From: Tsuneonella sp. CC-YZS046
Lineage (GTDB): Bacteria > Pseudomonadota > Alphaproteobacteria > Sphingomonadales > Sphingomonadaceae
Assembly: GCF_035581365.1 (NCBI RefSeq)
Contig: NZ_CP141590.1
Span: 3,096,001-3,160,000 of the forward strand
DNA length: 64,000 nucleotides
Direction of reading: 5' to 3'
The translations under genes and the position numbers were made by a program. Below, piece by piece: positions 25,164 to 36,717 of this stretch. Under the pieces are notes generated by a model that saw only the letters and a program-made list of their open reading frames with translations, was not told the origin of the DNA and did no database searches. The first letter of the stretch is position 1, and every line of letters starts with the position of its first letter.

Positions 25164-25185
25164 CCCGGCGGCGCCAGCCGCCGGG
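25164..25185. terminator. Strong hairpin between convergent genes
   Basis: A perfect 9-bp stem CCCGGCGGC/GCCGCCGGG with a GCCA loop lies 10 bases after the thioredoxin-like stop and 35 bases before the end of the convergent esterase gene. There is no T-run, but the position and strength fit a terminator for both strands. Confidence 0.5.
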
Positions 25186-25220
25186 GCCGGCATCCACCGC
25201 TGGCAATTTGCGATGCCTGC

Positions 25221-26678
25221 CTATCGCAATGGCGCCGGGAGGCTCACACGATAGACCAGTATCCGGTTGTCATTGTCCAATCGCGAATCGCAAGCCTCGC
25301 CGGACATTCGGCAGTTGCGCGCGATGAAATCATTGTCGTTGCCCACCAACAGGAAATAATCGGCCGGACTATCGCGCTCCAGAACCGGCACGAGATCCAT
25401 TGCCTCCCATTTCTCGGACAGCATTTCTATACTCAACCCGAATTGCGCCAGTTGCACGGGATTGAGCATGTTCACCAGCTCGGCCCGCTTGGCGGGAATT
25501 ATGTCCGCCCGCAGCGCGGTGCCCGCCGGATTCTGCAACAGCGATGCGGTGCCCGTCTCAAATGCGGTGCCCGCAAGGTTGGTCGCATCGGTTACGTCGA
25601 CCAGAAGGATGCTCTTGTAGACGATCGGCTTCCCGTTTTCCGCGCCGTGGCCCGCGCCATCGCGCGCGAGCATCAGGAACCGATGGCTATCGAGCGCGCG
25701 GATTTCGCTCTGCGCGGCGGTGCGGTTGGGCGCGCCGCCATTTCCCTCGTCATTATAGGCGGGCAATTGCACCACATAATGCGCAGCAGGCTGGTCCGGC
25801 GTCGGCGTGCGGCTCACGTCGTAGACCATCACGCGCGTGTTGACGCGGCCCGAGGGATTGCCGGTCGCGCTGTCCTGAATCAGCGCGCTTTGCAGGGCCA
25901 CGAACAGGGTTCGGCCGTCAGGCGACAGCGACATGCCTTCCGCTCCCTGATTATTGCGTCTCCCGCTGTCCGGCGCCTGGAGAGAACCGAAGAAGGGTTG
26001 CCCGTTTTGGCGCGGCGTGATCGCCGCGGGTGGCTGGATCACTCCGCGCAATCTTCCGCGCTTGTCAAAGAAATACACATTGGCGGTATATTCATCGCCG
26101 ACGTAGAAGCCGCCGTCGCGCGTGAATTGCAGCGACTCCGCGTCCAGAGACACCTTGCCCTTGCCGACGCCGCTGGCCGGCGCCGGCAGCGTTATGCCGC
26201 GTTGCGTCAGGGTGCCGGTGCCCGGATCGGCGCCGGTAAACGGCCGGCCGCGAAAGTCGCGCAGCTTCAATCCGCCATCGGGAATGAGGGCGAGCTGGTC
26301 TTTCTCCGGTGAGAAGCGGATGCGCAAGCGCACCAGCCGCGCCGGATAGTCGAAGAAGAGGTTGGCCGCGGGATCGTTCCGTCCCCGGTCCGGCAGCGTC
26401 CACAGAATGCCTTCGTAATGATCGCCCACGCGCTTCCAGCTTCCGGGCGCTATCTGCAGCGAGGAAAACGATCCCAGCGTGTCGCCAAGAAAGTCGACCG
26501 TGCCCGCTGGAAGCTCGCCGGCGCCGACCAGCCCCCGATTGATGAAGGCCTGGCCGTTCAGCGTGACGCCGCGCGCTCCGGCGGCCCGGTCCAGATGCGG
26601 CCGGGAGATAGGCTCTTCCTCGCCGGCCGACGCAGGGACGGCGAGGAAGAGCGACAACAGGAGCAGCGCGGCGCGCAT
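25221..26678 (-). CDS. Esterase-like activity of phytase family protein, secreted
   Basis: A 485-residue protein of the phytase-like esterase family (beta-propeller). It has a signal peptide, MRAALLLLSLFLAVPASA, ending near residue 18. Family segments are LWTLPDRGRN, DAESLQFTRDGGFYVGDEYTANVYFFD, NNQGAEGMSLSPDGRTLFVALQSAL and the C-terminal DYFLLVGNDNDF. It is probably periplasmic or surface-bound and may cleave phosphate esters, though activity is not proved for most members. It starts 4 bases after the TonB receptor stop and is co-transcribed with it. The ATG at 26678 is chosen because the signal peptide begins there. Confidence 0.82.
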   Translation of the reverse strand: MRAALLLLSLFLAVPASAGEEEPISRPHLDRAAGARGVTLNGQAFINRGLVGAGELPAGTVDFLGDTLGSFSSLQIAPGSWKRVGDHYEGILWTLPDRGRNDPAANLFFDYPARLVRLRIRFSPEKDQLALIPDGGLKLRDFRGRPFTGADPGTGTLTQRGITLPAPASGVGKGKVSLDAESLQFTRDGGFYVGDEYTANVYFFDKRGRLRGVIQPPAAITPRQNGQPFFGSLQAPDSGRRNNQGAEGMSLSPDGRTLFVALQSALIQDSATGNPSGRVNTRVMVYDVSRTPTPDQPAAHYVVQLPAYNDEGNGGAPNRTAAQSEIRALDSHRFLMLARDGAGHGAENGKPIVYKSILLVDVTDATNLAGTAFETGTASLLQNPAGTALRADIIPAKRAELVNMLNPVQLAQFGLSIEMLSEKWEAMDLVPVLERDSPADYFLLVGNDNDFIARNCRMSGEACDSRLDNDNRILVYRVSLPAPLR

Positions 26679-26682
26679 GGGT

Positions 26683-29019
26683 TCAGAAGGTAAACCCGAT
26701 CGTTCCGAAGACCTGACGCGGAGCCGACGAGTGGAACACCTTGACGGTGCCGGCCGCGTCATCAGGCGCGAACACGCTGTTGTCGAAGTTCGAGACATAA
26801 CGCTTGTCGGTCAGGTTAGTGACGTTGAACGACAGCTTCGCGCCCTTCAGCGGTCCGACATTGCCGAAGTCGTAACCGAATCCGAGGTCGAAGGTGGTGT
26901 AGCCGCCGAAGCTCTGGTCATTCGTGAAGGTGTAGTAACGGCGGCCCGTATACTTGCCTTGCAACGATGCGAAGAAACCGGAGTGGTTCACGCTCAGCAC
27001 GCTGGCGAACATCTCCTTCGGCGTGTCGACCTGCTGTTTGCCGGCCGTGGCCTTGACCACGCAGACATCGTCCTCGCACCAGTCGAGATCATCATCATAG
27101 GTGGACTTGTTGTACGAGGCGGAGTTGTACCAGCTCAGCCAGGACAATGGTTTCCACAGGACGGCGAGTTCCACGCCCTTGCTGGTGACGCTGCCGACAT
27201 TGTGGAACGAGTTGCCGCAGCCCGGTTCCTGCTGCCGGTTCGTCGGGCAGGGGTTGTACTGGAGAAGCCGGTTGTCGAACTCCACATAATAGCCCGCCAG
27301 CGAAATCTGCAGGGGGCCGCTGACATAACGGTAGCCGCCTTCGAAGCTCTTTGACGTCTCCGGCTTCAGCGTTTTTCCCTGCGCGTCCCAAACGTCTTGT
27401 GTCACCGATTGCGGCCCGAGTTTGAAACCGCCCTGGAACATCGCCATGTTCTCGGCGTAGCTGGCGAACAGTTCATGCTCGGGCGCGACTTGCCAGTGCA
27501 GGCCGACCTGCGGCAGGAAATAATCCTTTGCTGTAAGCGAGCCGGTCGCGAACTGCTGGTTGCCCGGAGGGGCCTTGGCGATCCCGTCAATCGCGGTGGC
27601 GTCGGATCTGGCGTAGGTGCCCTTGAAGCCGAAATCGATGCTCAGCGTGTCCTCGAGCAGCTTCACCGTGTCCTGAACGTAGAACTGCCGCGTCTTCCAC
27701 TTGGTTTCCTGCGCCCAGGTCGTGGAATCCGGCTGCCCCTTCAGATACTTCGCCAGGCTGAACGGCCCGGTGACGTTCTGCCAGATATAGCGCACGGCGC
27801 TGCTGGTGTTCTCCTCCAGCCAGAAGCCGGCCTGGAAGTGGTTGAAGCCGACTTCCCAGCTCAGGCTTGCGAGCGCGCCGGTGCGGTCGATCGTATAGCG
27901 CGTATCGCGGATGCGGACCGGCACGTCATCGGCGGTATCCGCCGTCCCTTGCTTGGACCAGCCGACGATCCAGTTGTTGCCGGCACCCTTGTTCTTGTGA
28001 TGGTAGACCGACACCCTCGCGCTGAGCGCACTGGTCAGGTCGAAATCCCCCGTGAGGTAATAGAGTTCGTCATTCCGCAGGATCTGGCCGTTGGTGTAGG
28101 TGACATCACCGTTCTTGGCAGGTGATGTTGCGGGAACACAACGATCTGCGGCGGTGGGCCCGGTCACGGTGCAGTAAGCGAGATCGACATAAGCGTCCCA
28201 GTTCGGCGAATAGCCGCCCCAGTCCCAGCCGACGCGCGAGAGCATGTCCTTCGACAGATAGGCGTCGTCCGCCTGGTTGGTGCGGGAAATGTCCACGAAG
28301 GCCGAAATCGTGCCGCCGTCGAACTGATATTTCAGCTTGCCGTTGAACTGCTTGCCGGTGGACTTCTTGTCGGCGCCCTGGTCGACGAACAGGTCCTGCT
28401 CGGTGTATTGCCCGGAAAAATAGGCCGAGAAACCGCCATGCTCGCCGGTGTCGAACCGCACGAAGGTGCGCAGGGAGTCTTCGCTGCCGAAGCTCTGGCT
28501 GATCTGGGCGCCCATGTCCTTGCGCGGGTCGCTGGTGATATAGGTAAGCGCACCGCCGAGGTTGCTGGTCGAAGCGATGCCGAGGCCGGCGATGCCGGTC
28601 GCAAGGTCGGCGCGGCCGAGATTTTCGGAGATCAGCGCGCGGCTGATGGTGAGGCCGTTATAGTTGTTGTAGGCACCGTCGCCGAGCGGGATGCCGTCGA
28701 GCGTGTAGCCGAGGTGCGTGGTGCTGAAACCGCGGACCTGGAGGGAAAGCGACTGCTCGTTGACGCCCAGCGCGTCGATCGACTGCGCGCTCACCCCAGG
28801 CAGGAAGTTCAGCGCCTTCTGAACGCTGGTTCCGGGCGGCAGCACGTCGAGGTTCGAGGGCACCAGGGTCGAGACCGAGCGGGTCTGGCCGCTGCCGATG
28901 ACGACAATTTCTTCGGAACTGGCGTTGGCGTCTTCGGACGTGGCATCCTCCGCCTGCGCCTGCGTTGTGAACATGAGACAGGCGGCAACCGCCAACACGG
29001 AAACGGACTTTTGTAGCAC
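26683..29019 (-). CDS. TonB-dependent receptor (no STN domain)
   Basis: A 778-residue outer-membrane receptor. The signal peptide MLQKSVSVLAVAACLMFTTQAQA is followed directly by the plug domain (EEIVVIGSGQTRSVSTLVPS, TSVQKALNFLPGVSAQ, LQVRGFSTTHLGYTLDGIPLGD). The barrel ends in RQVFGTIGFTF with a terminal Phe. Without an STN domain it does not signal. The start is a GTG at 29019 with AGGGGGG just upstream. Paired with the phytase-like esterase, it may import a phosphorylated compound or its product, but the ligand is unknown. Confidence 0.92.
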   Translation of the reverse strand: MLQKSVSVLAVAACLMFTTQAQAEDATSEDANASSEEIVVIGSGQTRSVSTLVPSNLDVLPPGTSVQKALNFLPGVSAQSIDALGVNEQSLSLQVRGFSTTHLGYTLDGIPLGDGAYNNYNGLTISRALISENLGRADLATGIAGLGIASTSNLGGALTYITSDPRKDMGAQISQSFGSEDSLRTFVRFDTGEHGGFSAYFSGQYTEQDLFVDQGADKKSTGKQFNGKLKYQFDGGTISAFVDISRTNQADDAYLSKDMLSRVGWDWGGYSPNWDAYVDLAYCTVTGPTAADRCVPATSPAKNGDVTYTNGQILRNDELYYLTGDFDLTSALSARVSVYHHKNKGAGNNWIVGWSKQGTADTADDVPVRIRDTRYTIDRTGALASLSWEVGFNHFQAGFWLEENTSSAVRYIWQNVTGPFSLAKYLKGQPDSTTWAQETKWKTRQFYVQDTVKLLEDTLSIDFGFKGTYARSDATAIDGIAKAPPGNQQFATGSLTAKDYFLPQVGLHWQVAPEHELFASYAENMAMFQGGFKLGPQSVTQDVWDAQGKTLKPETSKSFEGGYRYVSGPLQISLAGYYVEFDNRLLQYNPCPTNRQQEPGCGNSFHNVGSVTSKGVELAVLWKPLSWLSWYNSASYNKSTYDDDLDWCEDDVCVVKATAGKQQVDTPKEMFASVLSVNHSGFFASLQGKYTGRRYYTFTNDQSFGGYTTFDLGFGYDFGNVGPLKGAKLSFNVTNLTDKRYVSNFDNSVFAPDDAAGTVKVFHSSAPRQVFGTIGFTF

Positions 29020-29298
29020 TCAACCCCCCTATTTGGACAACGCTGCGGGATGTGCGCCGCAGCAGGGGCGAGCCTATTTCACCTGCTCATGACGCTTTCG
29101 CTACAATTCGCCTGTAAATGAACCAGATAGGCGTCCCCCGGCGCACGGGGCCGCATGTCTCCCTTCCCAGGCGCCGGGCTGAGGGAGATTCTGGTGGGTG
29201 ACGCCCGATGGACGGGAGAGCAGCCGCGCCATGACGCCGGGCCGCGGCATATGCCCTCTCAAACCGGCACTATGCCATGGGTGAACCGCGCCGGCGCC
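29020..29298. promoter_or_regulatory. Upstream region of the TonB receptor with a 5'-leader hairpin
   Basis: This 279-base gap should contain the promoter of the receptor/esterase operon and the end of the RND gene. A perfect 7-bp inverted repeat, GCTGCGG (29042-29048) and CCGCAGC (29057-29063) with an 8-base loop, would form a hairpin in the leader 23 bases before the GTG start. No clear Pho box, Fur box or known riboswitch was found. Confidence 0.35.
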
Positions 29299-32200
29299 TT
29301 ATGCCGGCATCGGGCCGCCTCGCGGTGATCGGATCACTCTGGATCGACGGCCGAATCTGCGGATCATTCCATCGATCGCCACATATATGACCGGGGTGGT
29401 GTAGAGCGTGAGGACCTGGCTGACGAGAAGGCCGCCGACGATGCAGATGCCGAGGGGCTGGCGCATTTCCGAACCTTCGCCGCCGCTCAGCATCAAGGGC
29501 AATGCTCCGAGGATCGCGGCCATATTGGTCATCAGGATTGGCCTGAGGCGCAGGCGGGCCGCTTCGCGGATGGCATCCATGGCGGAGGCGCCATCCCGCC
29601 GCTGCCGCGCGAGCGCGAAGTCGATCATGAGGATCGCATTTTTCATCACCATGCCGATCAGCAGGAACAGTCCGAGCAGCGCGATCAGCGAGAATTCGAA
29701 TCCCGTGAGCCACAGCGCCAGAAAGGCGCCGATGCCGGCGGAGGGCAGGGTCGACAGGATCGTCAGCGGATGGGCCATGCTTTCGTAGAGGATGCCCAGC
29801 ACGATATAGACGGCGAGAATGACGCCGAGCAGCAGCAGCGGCTGGTTTTTCATGCTGTCCCCTGCCAGATCGAGTTCGCCGGCCATGCGCGCCTGAACGT
29901 CGGTGGGCAGCATGAGCCGGGCCAGCGCGCTGTCGATCGCGGCCTTGGCCTGTTCCAGCGACACGCCGGGCGCCAGCGCGAAGCCGATTCTTCGCGCGGC
30001 GAACTGGTCGCGATGCTGCACCCAGTCGTCCGCCAGGCTGTAGCTGCGCGTGGTGAACGCCGATAGCGGCACCCGCTGGCCATTCGCGGCGATGACCTGC
30101 ACGAGATCGAGCACGTCCGGGTCCTGCGTATAGCGCGGCTCCAGTTCCAGGATGACGCGATACTGGTTGAGGCTGTCATATATCGTGGCGACCTGCCGCT
30201 GGCTGAAGCTGTTGTTGAGGACGGAAGTCACTGTCCGCATGTCGACCCCGAGCCGCCGGGCCGCGTTGCGGTCGATATCGAGATCGATCTGGAGATTGCC
30301 GCCGTCCGCCCTGCTGTCGACGTCAATCAGTTCGGGGAGCTTTTCCAGCGCGGCGCCGACCTTGCGCTGCCAGTCCTTCAGGCCCTCCAGCCGGGGAGAC
30401 AGCAGGCGCAGATCGTATTCCTGCCCCTGCTGGCCCGGCGGTTCGAGCTGGATATCCTGATCGACGTTGATCCATAGCGCGCCGCCGGGAACCTTGGGCA
30501 TGCCGGCGCGCAGGCGGTCGATCACGGCGCTGGCCGGTTCGCCTCTTTCGGCTGCGGGTTTCAGGCGGACCATCATGAAGGCATTGTTGATGCCGGTGTC
30601 TCCGCCGGCCTGCCCCACGACATCGGCAATGGCCGGGTCGGCCAGCAGATAGCGCCGATAGATTTCGATCTTGGGCTGCATCAACTGATAGGACATGCCG
30701 TCGTCGCCGCGCGCGAAAGCCGTCAATTGCCCGGTATCCTGCTCCGGCAGAAACCCCTTCGGAATGAACATATAGAGCGCCCCGTTGAGCGCGATCACCG
30801 CGACGAGCAGCGCCAGCGCGATCCGGCGATGACGCAGGGCGGAATCCAGCGAGCGCGCATAGAAGGCCGCAACCCGCGCATGAAAGCCCGCCCGGGGGGC
30901 ATCGTCCTCTTTCGGCTTGAGCAATCGCGCGCACAAGGCTGGCGTCAGGGTCAGCGACACGATCAGCGAGATCAGCATCGCCGCCGCCAGCGTCAGCGAG
31001 AACTCGCGGAACAGCAGGGTTATCACCCCGCCCATGAACAGGATGGCGACGAACACCACCAGCAGGGCGAGGTTCATGGCGACCAGCGTGAAACCCACCT
31101 CGCGCGTGCCGCGTATCGCCGCCCGGCGCGGCGAAAGGCCCGCATCGATATGGCGGGCGATATTCTCCAGAACGACGATGGCGTCATCGACCACGAGCCC
31201 GGCGGCGACGATGAGCGCGGTCAGCGACAAATTGTTGAGGCTGAACCCCATCGCCCACATCGCGCCGAAGCTGGCGATCAGCGCCACCGGGATCGCGAGC
31301 GTCGGAATGACCGCCGCGCGCCAGCGGCGCAGGAACAGGCCGACCACCAGGATGACGAGGCCGACGGACAGCCCCAGTGCCAGCTGCGCCTCGCGGATCG
31401 TGGCGCGAATGCCGGGGGATCGGTCGAGCACGATCTGCAGGCCGGCCTGGGCGGGCATCAGGCTGTCGAGGGCGGGCAGCGCGTCGCGGATGGCATCGGT
31501 GGTGGCCACGATATTGGCGCCGGGCTGACGCCGGACGACCAGGACCACAGCCGGGTTCTCATTGTGGAAACCCATCGCATATCGGTTTTGGGTGGATTGG
31601 GAGACGGTCGCCACGTCCGACAGGCGCACCAGCCTGTCCGCGCGGCGGGCGATGATGAGTCCCTCGTAATCCTGCGTTTCGCGCAGCTGCGCATTGCTGC
31701 CGACCTGCCATGCGCGCTCGCCGCGCTCGGTCATGCCAAGCGGGCTGAGCGCATTGGCGTTGGCGATGGCGTCGCGGACGTCGTCGAGCGCGAGGCCCTG
31801 GGCGGCCAGCGCGTGCGGATTGAGCTGGACGCGGACCGCGGGCAGCGAGGCCCCGCCGATCGACACCTCGCCGACGCCGGGGACTTGCGCGATCCGTTGC
31901 GCCAGCACGGTCGAGGCGAGGTCGTAGAGCTGCTCGGGAGGCAGGGTATCCGACGAGAGCGCCAATGCCATGATCGGCGCCTGACTCGGGTTCAGTTTTC
32001 GATAGGTGGGTTCTGACGGCATCCCGGAGGGAAGCTGGCCGCGCGCGGCATTTATCGCGGCCTGCACGTCGCGCGCGGCGTCGTTGATATTCCGCCCCTG
32101 TTCGAACATCAATCCGATCTCGACCGAGCCTTGCCCGCTGGTCGCTTCCATCAGCCGCACGCCCGCGATGCTGCCCAGCGCCCGCTGCAGCGGTACGGCC

Positions 32201-32385
32201 ACGGCCGCCGCCATGGTGCGCGGATTGCCGCCGGGCAGGCTGGCCTCCACCGAGATCGCCGGAAAATCGACCTCGGGCAAAGGCGCCGTCGGCAGCAGGC
32301 GATAGGTCAGCAGGCCGGTGAGGATCATCGCCAGCGCCAGCATGATGCTGGCGACAGGGCGGTCGATGAAGAAGCGCGCGATCAT
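29299..32385 (-). CDS. RND efflux permease, second of a tandem pair (MdtC-like)
   Basis: A 1028-residue inner-membrane RND transporter of the AcrB/MdtBC type. It starts [20 protein letters not shown], has two large periplasmic loops, and carries the proton-relay Asp pair in helix 4 ([12 protein letters not shown]). The second half repeats the first ([19 protein letters not shown]). Two different RND proteins encoded in a row behind one adaptor is the MdtABC arrangement, in which the two permeases form a mixed trimer. It overlaps the preceding permease gene by 4 bases. Substrates cannot be predicted. Confidence 0.9.
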   Translation of the reverse strand: MIARFFIDRPVASIMLALAMILTGLLTYRLLPTAPLPEVDFPAISVEASLPGGNPRTMAAAVAVPLQRALGSIAGVRLMEATSGQGSVEIGLMFEQGRNINDAARDVQAAINAARGQLPSGMPSEPTYRKLNPSQAPIMALALSSDTLPPEQLYDLASTVLAQRIAQVPGVGEVSIGGASLPAVRVQLNPHALAAQGLALDDVRDAIANANALSPLGMTERGERAWQVGSNAQLRETQDYEGLIIARRADRLVRLSDVATVSQSTQNRYAMGFHNENPAVVLVVRRQPGANIVATTDAIRDALPALDSLMPAQAGLQIVLDRSPGIRATIREAQLALGLSVGLVILVVGLFLRRWRAAVIPTLAIPVALIASFGAMWAMGFSLNNLSLTALIVAAGLVVDDAIVVLENIARHIDAGLSPRRAAIRGTREVGFTLVAMNLALLVVFVAILFMGGVITLLFREFSLTLAAAMLISLIVSLTLTPALCARLLKPKEDDAPRAGFHARVAAFYARSLDSALRHRRIALALLVAVIALNGALYMFIPKGFLPEQDTGQLTAFARGDDGMSYQLMQPKIEIYRRYLLADPAIADVVGQAGGDTGINNAFMMVRLKPAAERGEPASAVIDRLRAGMPKVPGGALWINVDQDIQLEPPGQQGQEYDLRLLSPRLEGLKDWQRKVGAALEKLPELIDVDSRADGGNLQIDLDIDRNAARRLGVDMRTVTSVLNNSFSQRQVATIYDSLNQYRVILELEPRYTQDPDVLDLVQVIAANGQRVPLSAFTTRSYSLADDWVQHRDQFAARRIGFALAPGVSLEQAKAAIDSALARLMLPTDVQARMAGELDLAGDSMKNQPLLLLGVILAVYIVLGILYESMAHPLTILSTLPSAGIGAFLALWLTGFEFSLIALLGLFLLIGMVMKNAILMIDFALARQRRDGASAMDAIREAARLRLRPILMTNMAAILGALPLMLSGGEGSEMRQPLGICIVGGLLVSQVLTLYTTPVIYVAIDGMIRRFGRRSRVIRSPRGGPMPA

Positions 32386-35300
32386 GACGCGGCCCGGGCC
32401 GCGTCCCTTCGCGCGCGCATCCGCCGCGACAGGCGGTCGAAGAAAAGATAGACGACGGGCGTGGTGAACAACGTCAGCATCTGGCTTGCGACCAGCCCGC
32501 CGACCATGACGAGGCCGAGCGGCTGGCGCAGCTCCGCGCCGGCGCCCTGCGCGAACATCAGCGGCAGCGCGCCGAACAGCGCGGCAAGCGTCGTCATCAG
32601 GATCGGCCGGAACCGCAACAGCGCGGCGCGATGGATGGCCGCGCGGGGAGACAGCCCCTCGCGCCGTTCCGCTTCCAGCGCGAAATCGACCATCATGATG
32701 CCGTTCTTCTTGACCAGGCCGATCAGCAGGATGATCCCGATCACCGCGATCAGATCCAGCGGCTCGCGCGCGATCAGCAGCGCCAGCAGAGCGCCCACCG
32801 TGGCGGAGGGCAGGGTGGACAATATGGTGATGGGATGGATCGTGCTCTCATAGAGCATCCCCAGGACCAGATACATGACGACGATCGCCGCGAGGATCAG
32901 GAGCAAGGTGCTGTCCAGCGATGCCTCGAACGCGCTGGCCGCGCCCTGATAGTCCATGCTGATCGCGCGCGGGGCGCCGAGGTCCGCCCAGGCGGCGTCG
33001 ATCGCATTCACCCCGCTGCTCAGGGATGTCCCCGGCGCCAGGTTGAACGCGATCGTCGCGGAAGGAAACTGGCCGGTCCGGCTCAGCAGCAGGGGCGTGC
33101 TGCGCAGTTCCACATGGGCGAGGCCAGACAGGGGCACCGGCGTGCCATTCGCCGCTTTCACGAAAATCCGGCTCAGGTCTTCCGGCCCTTGAGCCAGCCG
33201 GGGATCGACCTCCATCACCAGCCGATACTGGTTGGCCTGCGTGAACAGCGTGGAAATCTGCCGCTGCCCGAACGCATTGTAGAGTGCTGCGTTGATGTCG
33301 GCCGCATTGATGCCGAGCCGGCTGGCGGCGGCCCTGTCGATCTCGACATAGGCCTGCAATCCGTTCGCGTGGAGATTGTCGCTGACATCGGCCAGTTGCG
33401 GCAAGCCGCGCAGCTTCTCCGTCATCCGGCGTGTCCATTCGGACAGCAGCTCCGCGTCAGGGGTGGACAGGCTGAGGCGATATTGGGTGCGGCTGATCTG
33501 GTCGTCGACGTTCAGTTCCTGCACCGCCTGCATGTAGGCGCGGATATTTGGAAGCGAAGCCGCTTTCCGGCCCAGCCGCTCGATCACCGGGAGCGCCCCG
33601 TCGCGCGTGCCGTGAGGCTTCAGATTGACCAGCATCCGGCCGTTGTTGAGCGTCGCGTTGCCGGCATCGACACCGATGAAGGAGGATACGCTGTCCACCG
33701 CCGGGTCGGCCAGAATAATGTCGACCAGCTGCTGCTGGCGCTGCGCCATGGCGGCGAAGGAGACATCTTCCGGCGCCTGCGTCACCACCTGGATCGCGCC
33801 TGCGTCCTGAACCGGGAAGAAACCCTTGGGAACCGCGAGATAGAGCAGCGCCGTCAGCCCCAGCGTTCCCACGGTGAGCCCGAGCATCAGCCGCTGGCGC
33901 TCCAGAGCATGGTCCAGCCAGCGGCCGTATAGCGCTATGATCCGGTCGAGCCTGCCCTCGCGCTCAGGCTGCGCATGGGGCTTGAGCATGCGGGCGCACA
34001 TCATCGGGGTCAGGGTCAGCGAGACGAGGAGCGAGATGCCGATCGCCACGGCGAGCGTGACCGCGAATTCACGGAACAGCCGCCCCACGACGTCGCCCAT
34101 GAACAGCAGGGGGATCAGCACCGCGATCAGGCTGACGGTGAGAGAGACGAGTGTGAAGCCGATCTCGCCCGCGCCTTTCAGCGCCGCCTGCATCGGCTTC
34201 TCGCCCTTCTCCAGATGGCGGGCGATATTCTCCAGCATGACGATGGCGTCGTCGACCACGAAGCCGGTAGCGATGGTGAGCGCCATCAGGGTGAGGTTGT
34301 TGAGGCTGAAGCCCAGCAGATACATGACGCCAAAGGTGCCGACCAGCGACAGCGGCACCGCCACGCCCGGTATAAGGGTGGCCGGCAGGTTGCGCAGGAA
34401 CAGGAAGGTGACGAGCACGACCAGCCCGATCGCGAACACCATCTCGATCTGCACGCCGCGCACGGAGGCCCGGATAGTCTCGGTCCGGTCGGTCAGCACG
34501 TCCACCTTAACCGATACGGGCATCCCCGCGGTCAGTTCGGGCAGAAGCGCGCGGACCCGGTCCACCACCTCGATCACATTGGCGCCCGGCTGGCGCTGGA
34601 TGTTGAGCAGCACCGCCGGCGTCCGGCCGGACCATGCGGCCAGCCGCCGGTCCTCCGCGCCTTCCTCGATCCGGGCGACCTCGCCCAGCGTCAGCGGCGC
34701 GCCGTTCGGCCAGCCGATCACCAGCGATCGATACTCCTCTGCGGTTGAGATCTGGTCGTTGGCGTCCATCATGATCGAGCGGGTCGGGCTGTCGAAGCTG
34801 CCTTTGGGCTGGTTGATCGAGGCGGCGCCGATAGCCTCGCGCACATCCTCCATGTCGAGCCCGCGCGCGGCGAGTGCCGCCGGGTCCACCTGCAGCCGCA
34901 CCGCCGGGCGCTGCCCTCCGGCCAGGCTCACCATGCCCACCCCCGGCGTCTGCGAGAGTTTTTGAGCCATGCGCGTATCGACCAGATCGTAGACCGCCGG
35001 CAGGGATAGCGTTTCCGAGCTGATCGCCAGCGTCATGATCGGGGTGTCGGCGGGATTGACCTTGCGATAGATGGGCGGCGTCGGCAGGTCGCCCGGCAGC
35101 AGCGTGGCTGAGGCGGCGATGGCCGCCTGCACTTCCTGTTCGGCCACGCTCATCGGCACTTCCAGCGCGAACTGGAGCGTGATGATGGACGCACCGCCCG
35201 AACTCGTCGACGACAATTGCCGCAGCCCCGGAATCTGGCCGAACCGCCGCTCGAGCGGCGCGGTGACGGCACTGGAGGAGACGTCCGGGCTGGCGCCGGG

Positions 35301-35453
35301 ATAGAAGGTGAAAACCTGGATGACCGGATAGTCGACCTGGGGCAAGGCGGCGACCGGCAGCAGCCGATAGGCGATCAGCCCGGACAGCAGCAAGGCCGCC
35401 ATCAACAGCCCGGTCGCGACCGGGCGGAGGATGAACCCGCGGGAGATGTTCAT
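32382..35453 (-). CDS. RND efflux permease, first of a tandem pair (MdtB-like)
   Basis: A 1023-residue RND permease. It starts [20 protein letters not shown], carries the helix-4 motif [20 protein letters not shown] with the Asp pair, and has [20 protein letters not shown] in the second half. It overlaps the adaptor gene before it and the second permease after it by 4 bases each (ATGA), so the three genes are one translationally coupled operon. The order adaptor-permease-permease matches mdtABC. Confidence 0.9.
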   Translation of the reverse strand: MNISRGFILRPVATGLLMAALLLSGLIAYRLLPVAALPQVDYPVIQVFTFYPGASPDVSSSAVTAPLERRFGQIPGLRQLSSTSSGGASIITLQFALEVPMSVAEQEVQAAIAASATLLPGDLPTPPIYRKVNPADTPIMTLAISSETLSLPAVYDLVDTRMAQKLSQTPGVGMVSLAGGQRPAVRLQVDPAALAARGLDMEDVREAIGAASINQPKGSFDSPTRSIMMDANDQISTAEEYRSLVIGWPNGAPLTLGEVARIEEGAEDRRLAAWSGRTPAVLLNIQRQPGANVIEVVDRVRALLPELTAGMPVSVKVDVLTDRTETIRASVRGVQIEMVFAIGLVVLVTFLFLRNLPATLIPGVAVPLSLVGTFGVMYLLGFSLNNLTLMALTIATGFVVDDAIVMLENIARHLEKGEKPMQAALKGAGEIGFTLVSLTVSLIAVLIPLLFMGDVVGRLFREFAVTLAVAIGISLLVSLTLTPMMCARMLKPHAQPEREGRLDRIIALYGRWLDHALERQRLMLGLTVGTLGLTALLYLAVPKGFFPVQDAGAIQVVTQAPEDVSFAAMAQRQQQLVDIILADPAVDSVSSFIGVDAGNATLNNGRMLVNLKPHGTRDGALPVIERLGRKAASLPNIRAYMQAVQELNVDDQISRTQYRLSLSTPDAELLSEWTRRMTEKLRGLPQLADVSDNLHANGLQAYVEIDRAAASRLGINAADINAALYNAFGQRQISTLFTQANQYRLVMEVDPRLAQGPEDLSRIFVKAANGTPVPLSGLAHVELRSTPLLLSRTGQFPSATIAFNLAPGTSLSSGVNAIDAAWADLGAPRAISMDYQGAASAFEASLDSTLLLILAAIVVMYLVLGMLYESTIHPITILSTLPSATVGALLALLIAREPLDLIAVIGIILLIGLVKKNGIMMVDFALEAERREGLSPRAAIHRAALLRFRPILMTTLAALFGALPLMFAQGAGAELRQPLGLVMVGGLVASQMLTLFTTPVVYLFFDRLSRRMRARRDAARAAS

Positions 35454-36628
35454 TTTGCGCGGGCGCCCGCTCGCGGCGGAGCGATGATCTCGACTGCCTC
35501 GCCGTTCCGGACGCTATCGAAACCCTCCAGCACGATGCGCTCTCCGGGCTTCAAGCCGCGCAGCACGAGGATTCTCTCCCCGTTTCCGTTACCGACCTCG
35601 ACAGCGCGTTTCCGCGCGATACCCTTTGCATCGACTATATAGACGAACGGCCCGTCGGCGCCCCGCTGCAACGCGGCATCGGAGATCGTCAGGGCGTCGG
35701 GAATGGTTCGCAGGGCAAGCCGGATGTTGACGAACTGATTGGGAAACAGCCGCTCGTCCGCATTGGCGAACTCTCCCCTGAGCCGAAGCGTCCCCGAGGC
35801 GGGATCGATCCGATTGTCGATCGTGGTCAATCGCCCGGTCGCGAGCAGCGTCCGTTCGCCGCGGTCCCATGCCTGCACCTCCAGCGCGCCGTCACGCATG
35901 GCGCTGCGCAAATCGTCGATCTGCGTCTCGGGAAGGGTGAACATCGCCGAGATCGGCTTCATCTGCGTGATCGTGGCGATTTCCGTCGTATCGCCGGACC
36001 GCACGAGATTGCCCGCATCTATGCCCCTGATGCCGATGCGGCCGGCGATGGGCGCGCGGATCGCGGCAAATTCGAGTTGCAGGCGCGCATCGGCAATGCG
36101 GCCGTCGCTTGCGGCGACCGCGCCGGAATACTGCCCTATCAGCGCCTGTTGCTGATCTATCTTGGTCTGGGACGTGAAGCCCTCGCGCGCCAGTTCCTGA
36201 TGCTGCCGCAATTCGCGGCGGGCCTGGACGAGTTGCGCCTCGTTCTGCTGCCGTTCTCCGCGCGCCTGCGCGAGAATCGCGCGAAACGGCCGCGGGTCGA
36301 TCTCGGCCAGAACCTGCCCCCTGGCGACATGCTGGCCTTCGCGGAAATGCAATCGGACAAGCTCTCCATCGACACGGCTTTTCACTGAAACGGTTGCCAG
36401 CGGCGTGATCGTGCCCAGCGCCTTGAGTTCTTCGACAAAGGGTCCGCGCTGAACGACTTCCACCCGGACCGGGGGCGCATCGTTTTCGGCGGTATCGCTG
36501 GCCGGGGAGCCGCCGAGAAACCACCAGGCGGCCAGACCCGCGCAAAGGGCGAGGGCGGCAATGGAAAAGGGCCAGCCAGATTTTGCCGCCCTGAAGACCG
36601 CTTCCCTATTCAATTTCGCGCCGCCCAC
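35450..36628 (-). CDS. RND periplasmic adaptor / membrane fusion protein (MdtA-like)
   Basis: A 392-residue HlyD-type adaptor. An N-terminal anchor helix ([20 protein letters not shown]) is followed by the lipoyl half [32 protein letters not shown], a coiled-coil hairpin (about residues 110-170), the second lipoyl half [21 protein letters not shown] and the beta-barrel part. The start is the GTG at 36628 with AGGTGA at 6 bases. It links the two permeases behind it to an outer-membrane channel, probably the divergent NodT-like protein. Confidence 0.9.
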   Translation of the reverse strand: MGGAKLNREAVFRAAKSGWPFSIAALALCAGLAAWWFLGGSPASDTAENDAPPVRVEVVQRGPFVEELKALGTITPLATVSVKSRVDGELVRLHFREGQHVARGQVLAEIDPRPFRAILAQARGERQQNEAQLVQARRELRQHQELAREGFTSQTKIDQQQALIGQYSGAVAASDGRIADARLQLEFAAIRAPIAGRIGIRGIDAGNLVRSGDTTEIATITQMKPISAMFTLPETQIDDLRSAMRDGALEVQAWDRGERTLLATGRLTTIDNRIDPASGTLRLRGEFANADERLFPNQFVNIRLALRTIPDALTISDAALQRGADGPFVYIVDAKGIARKRAVEVGNGNGERILVLRGLKPGERIVLEGFDSVRNGEAVEIIAPPRAGARAK

Positions 36629-36717
36629 AATCGATCACCTGCTATTTGATTTGCAATAGCAATAAGGGCAGTCTCGACTTAGACAAGCGTTATTGAGTTC
36701 AAGGCAAAGGATATAAG
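36629..36717. promoter_or_regulatory. Divergent promoter region of the RND pump and its outer-membrane factor
   Basis: An 89-base, AT-rich gap between the adaptor and NodT-like starts. It contains TTGCAATAGCAA (36651-36662), an inverted repeat with a 4-base centre, a possible operator. The NodT-like gene has AAAGGA 6 bases before its GTG. No regulator gene is adjacent. Confidence 0.35.

Noticed and set aside
29100-29160. Possible Pho box before the TonB receptor/esterase operon
   Set aside because: Only loose matches to one half-site on either strand; no pair of direct repeats with correct spacing.
30727-32016. Plus-strand open frames across the RND genes
   Set aside because: Gln/Arg/His-rich shadow frames opposite a certain RND permease.
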